Source: Candidatus Pacebacteria bacterium CG10_big_fil_rev_8_21_14_0_10_44_54
GTDB lineage: Bacteria; Patescibacteriota; Microgenomatia; UBA1400; PJMF01
NCBI GenBank assembly: GCA_002772695.1
Contig: PFDI01000016.1
Span: forward strand, 1 to 32,016
Length of the DNA: 32,016 nt
Reading direction: 5' to 3'
The notes under the pieces are model-generated. The model was not told the origin of the DNA. It searched no databases and saw only the letters and a list, made by a program, of their open reading frames with translations. Below, piece after piece: positions 24,941 through 32,016 of the stretch; within the stretch, counting starts at the first letter, position 1; each line of letters begins with the position of its first letter. A program made the translations under genes and the position numbers.

Positions 24941-25870
24941 GTGAAACACATACTTTTCGCGCTTTTGATTGCGATTACTCTCGGCACAACCTCTGTTGCA
25001 GCGCAAGATATTCGCAGTACAGCAGAAATCATCCTAACTCCAGACTTAGCCAGTGACTCTGGCAGCACAACCTCGGCATCACTTGCCTCGCCTTCTGCAG
25101 AGGTAGAACAAAAAATCCAAGACAAAAAAGATCAAGATCTCACCGAAACTGGCGGAAAACAAAAAAGTAAACTCGCTACTTTTCTCGATGAAAATCCACC
25201 CGACCCCCTGAGTTGGAATAACTTCATGCAGTATTCTATCCGCTATGCAGTGAGCGAAGGCGTTCCTGCCAATACAATTGTCCTCGTCTTGCTGTTTCCG
25301 CTTGTCGCGGCGCTTATAGCAGCTTCGCGCCACATTATTGGTTTGCGAGGATTTGGTATCTATATCCCTGCTGTACTATCGGTTGCTCTTGTCTCAACGG
25401 GAATCTTCGAAGGCATTCTCATGTTTGTTGGTATCGTACTCACTGCCTTAGCGGCAAAACGCGTTATTGCCAAACTAAAACTGTCGTACTTGCCAAGAAC
25501 TGGCTTGCTGCTCTGGACCATCTCGCTTGGTATTTTTGCCACACTGACACTAGCTCCCTTACTTAGTATTACCTCTATTATAAGTGTTAATATTTTTCCC
25601 ATTCTGATTTTAGTTCTCTTGGCAGAAAACTTTCTTGATGCCCAAACAAGAACAAAGCAAAGTGAAGCAATCGCCCTGACAATTGAGACGCTTGGTCTCG
25701 CTTTTGTGTCAGGACTCATCCTCAAGTGGGAACCGCTCCAGAAGCTCGTACTACTCGAACCAGAGCTCATGTTTCTCGGTACAGCAGCCCTCAATATCAT
25801 TATTGGCAAATTTGTCGGTCTTCGATTGTCAGAGCGTTTGAGGTTTCGTTCCATCATAGAAGAAGAGTAG
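24941..25870 (+). CDS. 7-TM protein of the transglutaminase-associated family, transglutaminase part absent
   Basis: 309 residues from GTG 24941. An in-frame ATG 27 bp upstream would add ten residues containing the -10 box and spoil the signal peptide. After the signal peptide (about 1-22) there is a polar linker of some 80 residues, then seven hydrophobic helices. The part HIIGLRGFGIYIPAVLSVALVSTG, followed by KLKLSYLPRTGLLL, matches the 7-TM domain that is usually fused to an inactive transglutaminase (PF14402). Here the transglutaminase part is missing. In proteobacteria this protein is encoded next to the same ATP-grasp family as the following gene, which starts 19 bp downstream. It is probably the membrane platform of the operon. 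Confidence 0.8.
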   Translation: MKHILFALLIAITLGTTSVAAQDIRSTAEIILTPDLASDSGSTTSASLASPSAEVEQKIQDKKDQDLTETGGKQKSKLATFLDENPPDPLSWNNFMQYSIRYAVSEGVPANTIVLVLLFPLVAALIAASRHIIGLRGFGIYIPAVLSVALVSTGIFEGILMFVGIVLTALAAKRVIAKLKLSYLPRTGLLLWTISLGIFATLTLAPLLSITSIISVNIFPILILVLLAENFLDAQTRTKQSEAIALTIETLGLAFVSGLILKWEPLQKLVLLEPELMFLGTAALNIIIGKFVGLRLSERLRFRSIIEEE

Positions 25871-25889
25871 TCCTAAGAGGAGATTTTGT

Positions 25890-27179
25890 ATGGCCACAAA
25901 GCCCTCGCACATTCTCGGGATGAACTCGAGAAATTACTACACCAAACTCAATCCCAAATCAGCCCGTAAATTTGGCTTTTCCAAATTAAAAACCAAGGAG
26001 TTGCTGGAAGAGAACAAGATTCCAACCGCGCGCGTCTACCATGTTTTTTCTACACGCACCGATCTTGAGCAAGTAATTTGGGAGCAAATTCCAACTCCGT
26101 TTGTCATCAAACCAGCCAGTGGCAGCGCAGGCAAAGGCGTGGCGATCATTACTGAGAAAAAACCGAATCAATCTGTTTGGCTTGATCAAGACGGCGATGA
26201 GCTCAGCAAGATTGATATTGAACTACATACGGCTAATATTCTTGATGGCGAATTTACGACTTGGGGCAGTAGCAACGAAGCAATTGTCGAAGAAATGATA
26301 GTTTCTCACCCAACACTTGCCAAGTACTCCTATCATGGCACACCCGATATTCGGGTAATCGTATTTAACTCCGTACCAATTATGGCTATGACCCGCATTC
26401 CCACCAAAGAGTCTGAGGGTAAAGCAAATCTTGATAAAGGTGCGATCGGCCTCGGAATCGATATAGCCACTGGCATCACCACGCACGGCGTGTACGGCAA
26501 ATCAGAACACATCACACACTTCCCAGATACAAAAAAAAAGGTAAACGGTATCAAGATTCCTCACTGGAATGAAGTGCTCTTAATCGCTGTCAAAGCAGCA
26601 ACTGCTGCTGGCTTCGTCTACATGGGAGCAGATATTTTTATCCATGCCGAACAGGGTCCAATGATTGTTGAGCTCAATGGCTTCCCCGGTCTCTCAATTC
26701 AACTGTGCAATAAAGCCGGACTCAAACGACGTCTTGAGCGAGTAGAGGGTATCGAAGTACGCAATCCAGAACATGGGGTAAAGATTGGACAAGCGCTCTT
26801 TGCCGAGCGATTCGCCGATAAGATCAAAAGTGAAGAAGGCTTACGGATCATTTCGACACGGCCGCAAATTGAGGTGTTCGACGAAGAAAAAAATGCACAC
26901 AGCTCACTCGCCTTTGTTGACACCAAGCGATATCGCTCGGCAATCAGCGAGCAACTTGCTACACAGCTTGGATTGCTCGACCTAGACGATCTGCTGTGGC
27001 AGCAACAAGAAGTTGTCGAAGGCAAACTCCCGGTAGTAGAAGTTACTATTCTACTGAAAGAGACAAAAATAAAAACTGCCATGCTCGTGACCAAACGACT
27101 CAACAAGGGCAGGCATAGAGTAGAGTTAGGCAGACAAGACTTGCAGGGCTTCTTAGTAAATATGGATGACGAAGAGTGA
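25890..27179 (+). CDS. Alpha-L-glutamate-ligase-like ATP-grasp fused to a retropepsin-like domain
   Basis: 429 residues, start ATG 25890 with AGGAG upstream. Residues 8-285 match the RimK-related ATP-grasp family TIGR02291: ILGMNSRN, FVIKPASGSAGKGVAII (K74 and glycine loop), GTPDIRVIVFNSVPIMAM, GKANLDKGAIGLGID, GADIF (D248) and IVELNGFPGL (E261, N263 metal ligands). These ligases join an amino acid to a carboxylate using ATP. Residues 320-429 look like the RimB/PF05618 retropepsin-like fold: SLAFVDTKRYRSAI, with D344 in DTK where DTG is expected, and VELGRQDLQGFLVNM, matching the LGR..L.G.FLV end. Elsewhere the two are usually separate neighbouring genes. GTGA overlap with the next gene. Confidence 0.85.
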   Translation: MATKPSHILGMNSRNYYTKLNPKSARKFGFSKLKTKELLEENKIPTARVYHVFSTRTDLEQVIWEQIPTPFVIKPASGSAGKGVAIITEKKPNQSVWLDQDGDELSKIDIELHTANILDGEFTTWGSSNEAIVEEMIVSHPTLAKYSYHGTPDIRVIVFNSVPIMAMTRIPTKESEGKANLDKGAIGLGIDIATGITTHGVYGKSEHITHFPDTKKKVNGIKIPHWNEVLLIAVKAATAAGFVYMGADIFIHAEQGPMIVELNGFPGLSIQLCNKAGLKRRLERVEGIEVRNPEHGVKIGQALFAERFADKIKSEEGLRIISTRPQIEVFDEEKNAHSSLAFVDTKRYRSAISEQLATQLGLLDLDDLLWQQQEVVEGKLPVVEVTILLKETKIKTAMLVTKRLNKGRHRVELGRQDLQGFLVNMDDEE

Positions 27180-28135
27180 ATTTATTACTACAACTTACAC
27201 CAAGTAACGCGGCTGCAGAAAAACGCAAATTTTTTGGCGACAAATCATACAATCCCCAACTCACCTATGAACATCCTGCCAGCTTGCAACAGATGTCAAA
27301 ACATCCTAAACCAGATCTAGAAACGCTTGCAATCGCTACACGTATTGCCAATGCCGGATCGCCCAAAAATCAGGATCCTCGCAACAACGATAATGACAAA
27401 CTTCTCACACAAAAAGAGGTAACAGCAAAAGCAAAAATTTTTCTCCGTATGCATGGCTTGGCAGAACGATATGCAGTTGTCTGGTCTGCTTCATACATCA
27501 GTCGAGCGACTATGACAAAAAAAGCACTCAAACTCAAGTCTATTGCATCATTTCGCGAACGCGAGACTGCCGGACTCCTTTTTCACGAAATCGGTACACA
27601 TGCGATCAGGCAAGTCAACTACGAACAACAACCTTGGCATAGACGAAAAAAAAAGTATGGATTTAGCTCATACATAGAGACAGAAGAAGGCTTGGCCTCA
27701 CTACACAGTTTGCTACCCGTACCAAATAAGCTACTGTATAAACCAGCGGTCCGTTACATGGCTGTACACTACTCACAAACACTAAGTTTTGCCGAGCTCT
27801 GGCAATTCTTGACTCCCTACATTACCGATGAAGAAGAACGCTGGATGGTTTGCATTCGCCAGAAACGCGGACTCAAAGACACAACCCAACCCTGTATCTT
27901 CATGAAAGATGCAACCTATTTTTCTGGGGCGCTAAAAATAGCTCGCTGGCTCAGCGAAAATAACTTTGATATCAGCAAGCTTTACTACGGCAAACTTGCC
28001 ATCGAAGATGTCGATAAAGCTGTCGAACTCAATCCAAAATTCGTGCCAAAGCTTCCCAGTTTTTTTACTACCAGTAGGGAAGCATATAAAAATAATATAC
28101 AAGAAATTATTGCCCAAAATAAGTTATTTGTATGA
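27176..28135 (+). CDS. QEGLA/DUF1704 zinc metallocarboxypeptidase-like protein
   Basis: 319 residues from GTG 27176, which overlaps the ATP-grasp stop as GTGA. It has the signature of the DUF1704 family (flavohemoglobin expression-modulating QEGLA proteins, related to the eukaryotic tubulin carboxypeptidase MATCAP): FHEIGTHAIR with H137, E138 and H142 as HExxxH, then YIETEEGLASL with E171 as probable third zinc ligand. Family members trim C-terminal residues from peptides or proteins. The bacterial family often has 400 or more residues, so this is compact. No signal peptide, so cytoplasmic. Coupling to two ligases suggests that it removes residues the ligases add, or matures their substrate. 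That role is inference. Confidence 0.85.
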   Translation: MNLLLQLTPSNAAAEKRKFFGDKSYNPQLTYEHPASLQQMSKHPKPDLETLAIATRIANAGSPKNQDPRNNDNDKLLTQKEVTAKAKIFLRMHGLAERYAVVWSASYISRATMTKKALKLKSIASFRERETAGLLFHEIGTHAIRQVNYEQQPWHRRKKKYGFSSYIETEEGLASLHSLLPVPNKLLYKPAVRYMAVHYSQTLSFAELWQFLTPYITDEEERWMVCIRQKRGLKDTTQPCIFMKDATYFSGALKIARWLSENNFDISKLYYGKLAIEDVDKAVELNPKFVPKLPSFFTTSREAYKNNIQEIIAQNKLFV

Positions 28136-28905
28136 AAGAGCTTGACTTGACACCATACAACATTTTGCGACCAGAAAAGTTGCAGTGGTTTTTTCCTCTC
28201 GTCGGAAGCGAAGAAGAAATACTACAAAATATAAAGAGCAAGTCACTGCGCTCATTCTTGAGAAAAACAGAAAACTCGCTGGCTGAGGCAGGCATTACCT
28301 GGGAACAAAAATGGCTTACAGAACAAGATTTCCAGGCTTGGCTTCAATATTACAAAAAGAAAATGGTCGAACAACATTTTGATATCTTTGCAACAGCAGC
28401 GTGGTATGCTGAAATGATCTCTCGGGGACTCACAATTGGAGGAATTTTCTTATATCAAGCAGAAAAATTAGTTGGAAGTGCAATTTACACTCAGACCGCA
28501 GATCATGGCCTAATCACCAATCACTTCAAGGCAAGCGAACACTTGATTGGTTTTCGCGAGCGTAACGGATCACTCGGCGCACTAGTAGATTTTATTTTTT
28601 TAAGAGAATCGATAAAAACTGGTCGGCCGCAAATTAGTACCGGACGAGCGCGTAACGCCACGGGAGTCTTCAACATGTATGGTTATATCGATTACAAACT
28701 ACGATTTGGCACCTATCCAGCTTGCATTGAGGGGATAGCAAACCTTTCAACAACGCCGCTGAGCGAAAACGGTGATGTACTATTTTTTGGTTTACACGAC
28801 AACCGACTCATACTCGTTGGCTGTAAAAAAAAGGGTAGCGAATTTGAGTTTAAATCAAGCAGGTTTGCAACCGAAAGCATGCCTTTTATGCTGATCAAGT
28901 ATTAA
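28132..28905 (+). CDS. GNAT/FemAB-like acyltransferase
   Basis: 257 residues, coupled to the peptidase gene by an ATGA overlap. No exact family name can be given by eye, but the layout fits the acetyltransferase-like (GNAT/FemAB) fold: a basic helix SLRSFLRKTENSL, FQAWLQYYKKKM, a strand-turn GGIFLYQAEKLVGSAIYTQ typical of the central GNAT beta sheet, then GSLGALVDFIFLRESIK and GRARNATGVFNMYGYIDYKL, which resembles the lipid/aminoacyl acceptor region of Fem-type enzymes. Such proteins can form amide bonds using aminoacyl-tRNA or acyl-CoA. With two ATP-grasp ligases nearby it is a third possible amide-forming enzyme. Confidence 0.65.
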   Translation: MKELDLTPYNILRPEKLQWFFPLVGSEEEILQNIKSKSLRSFLRKTENSLAEAGITWEQKWLTEQDFQAWLQYYKKKMVEQHFDIFATAAWYAEMISRGLTIGGIFLYQAEKLVGSAIYTQTADHGLITNHFKASEHLIGFRERNGSLGALVDFIFLRESIKTGRPQISTGRARNATGVFNMYGYIDYKLRFGTYPACIEGIANLSTTPLSENGDVLFFGLHDNRLILVGCKKKGSEFEFKSSRFATESMPFMLIKY

Positions 28906-28921
28906 CGCTCTATAGGGAAAA

Positions 28922-29764
28922 ATGGTGACAAAAATATCACAATTACTTATACTCTCATCAAAAAATGACCTGTCTGCTACACGTCTGATCAAAGAGGGTC
29001 AAAAACTAACCAAAGTTTCACACTATCTCTACAACGACCTAACACGTAAATCGCTGCCACTACCAAAAATTCCCTCTGGAAAAAATGTTGCACTTTTGGC
29101 TCGCCAGCCATATGTAGCCAATGCTATTGAACACAGTGCCGACGCTCTGTTGCACATGATTTTGTCAGAGTTTTCATTTGCGAGCGTATTCGACGACAAA
29201 CTCTATCAACAATCATTTATGCGCTATGAGGACAAACTCTATCAGTCCTATGTGCTTCAGAAACTAGAACTACCATTCGCTCAACTCTGGAATACAACCA
29301 AACCAAAGGCGATAGTATTTCCGATCATTGCCAAAAAACGTATTAGTAGTAGGCACAACGCCAATTATGTACTCCATGATCGAAGCGAACTACAAACATT
29401 CATGAAAGACTTTGACACTGCACAGTATATTTTCCAAACCTACTTTCCACTCAAAGCAGACTATCGCATCCTCATTTGCAAAGGAAAACTACTTGGCACT
29501 GTGGCGCGTGATGCTTGGCTAGAAGAAGGCAATAAAACTATTGTTAAGGTTGCTGGTGCAACCGAAGTGCCAAGCAAAATTGCTCAACAGGCCATCAAGC
29601 TGAGCGATTATATTGGCTGCGATCTCTGCGGCATTGATGTGGGAGAGACTGAGACTGGAGATTTTTTCTTTATTGAATACAATCCCTCCCCACAATTTCT
29701 TGGTTTTGAACGAGAAACGGGCAGAAACATTGCTGAAGCAGTGATAAAATCACTCCTCACATGA
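28922..29764 (+). CDS. Second RimK-like ATP-grasp ligase
   Basis: 280 residues. The N-terminal third (1-125) is unfamiliar, as in many RimK relatives. The ATP-grasp core shows FPIIAKKRISSRHN (K138), a hinge strand AQYIFQTYFPLKADYRILICKGKLLGTVARD, DLCGIDVGE (D239) and FFFIEYNPSPQFLGF with E252 and N254 as Mg ligands. Ligases of this type add amino acids to a peptide, protein or small-molecule carboxylate. It differs strongly from the ATP-grasp encoded at 25890, so it probably has another substrate. It is 16 bp from the GNAT-like gene and overlaps mnmA by an ATGA. Confidence 0.82.
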   Translation: MVTKISQLLILSSKNDLSATRLIKEGQKLTKVSHYLYNDLTRKSLPLPKIPSGKNVALLARQPYVANAIEHSADALLHMILSEFSFASVFDDKLYQQSFMRYEDKLYQSYVLQKLELPFAQLWNTTKPKAIVFPIIAKKRISSRHNANYVLHDRSELQTFMKDFDTAQYIFQTYFPLKADYRILICKGKLLGTVARDAWLEEGNKTIVKVAGATEVPSKIAQQAIKLSDYIGCDLCGIDVGETETGDFFFIEYNPSPQFLGFERETGRNIAEAVIKSLLT

Positions 29765-30876
29765 AGCTGTCAAAGAAAAAAATCGCCCTTGGTATGTCCG
29801 GCGGAGTAGACTCCTCACTCTGTGCCCATCTGCTGGTAGAGCAAGGCCATGATGTCACCGGCGTATTTCTCGAATGCTGGCGCGCACCTGGCTGCAGAAC
29901 TGACGTGGATCGGGCAGACGCACTCAAGGTTGCGCTCGATCTAGGCATTCCTTTCCAGGTTCTGGATTTCAAGAAAGCATACTACGACAAAGTTGTTCAA
30001 ACATTTTTTGACCAATACCAAGCGGGTCTCACGCCAAATCCAGATATAGCCTGCAACAAGGAGATAAAGTTTGGCCTCTTTTATGACTGGGCAATGACAC
30101 AAGGGTTTGATGCAGTTGCCACCGGGCACTACGCCAGAATTGCCAGCAAGCAACTCACAATTCCAAAAGACATCCACAAGGATCAAACCTATTTTTTGTA
30201 TCAGCTAACTAGCGAACAGCTTGAGAACACAGTTTTCCCGTTAGGAGATGTCGCCAAAACAGAGGTGAGAGAAGAAGCAAAAAAGCGAAAACTAGCTGTC
30301 AGCGACAAAAAAGACTCCGTCGGCATCTGCTTTATCGGTGATATTGACGTGCAAAAGTTCCTCAAAGAAGAACTGGGGGAGAAGCCTGGCAAAGTTGTAG
30401 ATTCTGCAGGCAATATAATTGGCTCACACCAAGGTCTGTGGTTTTATACAATTGGACAACGACATGGTTTTATCATTAATAAAAAATCACTCCACACGAC
30501 TGCAAGTGGCGAAGTGCTGGAGAGAGAGAATCTGCCGCCATTTTATGTGATTGCTAAAAAGCCAGAGAGTAATCGGCTGGTTGTCGGCTTTGGCGCAGAA
30601 ACATATGCAAGTGAATTTTCCCTAACAAATGTACACTGGATAGATCCAAACGAAACAACACTCAACTCCCCAAATGTAAAATTATTTATCCGCATCCGCC
30701 ATACGGGCAAACTGCTTGGCTGCGAAGTTGAGCAAGCAAGTGATACATTGCATGTCCATCTAGATGAACCAACTCAAGGCGTTGCGCCAGGACAGTCGGG
30801 GGTGTTGTATCAACCAGTCAACCAAGAGATTATTTGTCTAGGAGGAGGAATTATTTCCCCCTTTGACGCCGAGTAA
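29761..30876 (+). CDS. mnmA: tRNA 2-thiouridine synthase MnmA
   Basis: 371 residues, full length. MnmA activates U34 of Lys, Glu and Gln tRNAs with ATP and inserts sulfur. The PP-loop GMSGGVDSS (11-19) binds ATP. Catalytic C98 lies in NPDIACNKEIKF and the second catalytic C190 in DSVGICFIGD. TGHYARI and DQTYFLYQL are also typical, and the C-terminal beta-barrel with GVAPGQSGVLY is complete. Its ATG overlaps the stop of the ATP-grasp gene, so this housekeeping gene depends in part on translation of that operon. The rRNA promoter overlaps its last codons. Confidence 0.96.
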   Translation: MKLSKKKIALGMSGGVDSSLCAHLLVEQGHDVTGVFLECWRAPGCRTDVDRADALKVALDLGIPFQVLDFKKAYYDKVVQTFFDQYQAGLTPNPDIACNKEIKFGLFYDWAMTQGFDAVATGHYARIASKQLTIPKDIHKDQTYFLYQLTSEQLENTVFPLGDVAKTEVREEAKKRKLAVSDKKDSVGICFIGDIDVQKFLKEELGEKPGKVVDSAGNIIGSHQGLWFYTIGQRHGFIINKKSLHTTASGEVLERENLPPFYVIAKKPESNRLVVGFGAETYASEFSLTNVHWIDPNETTLNSPNVKLFIRIRHTGKLLGCEVEQASDTLHVHLDEPTQGVAPGQSGVLYQPVNQEIICLGGGIISPFDAE

Positions 30877-30892
30877 GCAGCTGTGTTACAAT
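30863..30892 (+). promoter_or_regulatory. rRNA operon promoter
   Basis: TTGACG (30863-30868), an 18-bp spacer and an extended -10 TGTTACAAT (hexamer 30887-30892). The -35 lies inside the last codons of mnmA. Predicted start is near 30899, giving a 16S leader of about 200 nt. This is one of the strongest promoters in the window. Confidence 0.7.
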
Positions 30893-30942
30893 CCATCTCT
30901 CGCGAGGTAAGTCTTGATATAAGATACTCCCTTTCAAAAACG

Positions 30943-30959
30943 TGCTCGTTAATAAACGA
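30943..30959 (+). promoter_or_regulatory. boxA-like antitermination site in the rRNA leader
   Basis: TGCTCGTTAATA (30943-30954) matches the E. coli boxA sequence TGCTCTTTAACA at 10 of 12 positions. Such sites bind NusB/NusE and prevent early termination in rRNA operons. It overlaps a small hairpin TCGTT-AATA-AACGA (about 30946-30959), so pairing and protein binding might compete. Confidence 0.5.
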
Positions 30960-31015
30960 AGATTTTTTAAAGAATATAGATAATTTATACTGAACCAGAC
31001 ATGGTGGTAGATCAC

Positions 31016-31077
31016 TGTAAGAAATTACGGTTTCTGCTACCTATTTTGGATAGCAGTGAACCGTACAATTCTTTACA
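31016..31077 (+). other. Long imperfect hairpin in the 16S leader
   Basis: The left arm from TGTAA (31016) pairs with the right arm ending TTTACA (31077). Blocks TGTAA/TTACA, AATT/AATT, ACGGTT/AACCGT and CTGCTA/TAGCAG are separated by small bulges, with a loop near CCTATTTTGGA. It ends 21 nt before the 16S gene. It may be an RNase III or maturation signal, or a fold that insulates the leader. Confidence 0.55.
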
Positions 31078-31098
31078 ACATTAAAAACAGATAACGTT

Positions 31099-32016
<918 letters not shown>

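Noticed and set aside
25079..25857. Long minus-strand ORFs opposite the 7-TM gene
   Set aside because: They show no domain motif, and the plus strand encodes a well-formed membrane protein with signal peptide.

Overview
The window is 32 kb of a very compact bacterial genome. It carries about 27 protein genes, one tRNA, one probable small RNA and the 5' part of a 16S rRNA gene. It most likely comes from the Candidate Phyla Radiation (Patescibacteria). The grounds are a 16S gene with altered universal primer sites, short versions of HolA and UvrC, overlapping genes, and a QEGLA-type peptidase and CofE-like ligase of kinds often seen in that group. UGA is used as a stop throughout, so UGA recoding is not indicated. 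I would not name a class from this alone.

Layout. 1-3050: a left-strand block (unknown helical protein, metallophosphoesterase, secreted glycosidase-like protein), a right-strand lysozyme-like wall hydrolase, then a promoter-hairpin-terminator unit that looks like a 75-nt small RNA. 3054-5178: tRNA-Leu(UAG), a membrane protein, a YgjP-type metalloprotease, a 61-aa membrane protein and a short DNA polymerase III delta subunit. 5235-13114: a sugar-phosphate and glycolysis cluster (phosphomannomutase/phosphoglucomutase, PfkB kinase, phosphoglucose/phosphomannose isomerase, PEP-synthase-like protein, enolase, phosphoglycerate mutase). 13209-16161: LexA, cobalamin adenosyltransferase, a CelD-type acyltransferase and a CofE-like gamma-glutamyl ligase. 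16190-24914: uvrB, uvrA, a membrane transglutaminase, uvrC and a holin-like protein. 24941-30876: a tightly coupled operon of a 7-TM protein, an ATP-grasp ligase fused to a retropepsin-like domain, a QEGLA/DUF1704 metallopeptidase, a GNAT/FemAB-like acyltransferase, a second ATP-grasp ligase and mnmA. 30863-32016: rRNA promoter, leader and partial 16S.

How the parts work together. The glycolytic block would interconvert hexose phosphates and carry 3-phosphoglycerate towards PEP. Three of its enzymes have altered catalytic features: enolase lacks the general-acid Glu, the mutase has Thr in place of the nucleophilic Ser, and the PEP-synthase-like protein lacks the phosphohistidine domain. LexA and UvrABC make a DNA repair block. 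The 24.9-29.8 kb operon is the best candidate for an undescribed system: two peptide-forming ligases, an acyltransferase, a carboxypeptidase-like metalloenzyme and a protease-like domain, apparently tied to a 7-TM membrane protein.

Expression signals. Eight genes have a TAnnnT -10 box ending exactly 6 nt before the start codon, with no Shine-Dalgarno. They are probably leaderless and set several of the starts chosen here. Genes inside operons use ATGA/GTGA overlaps or Shine-Dalgarno sites.
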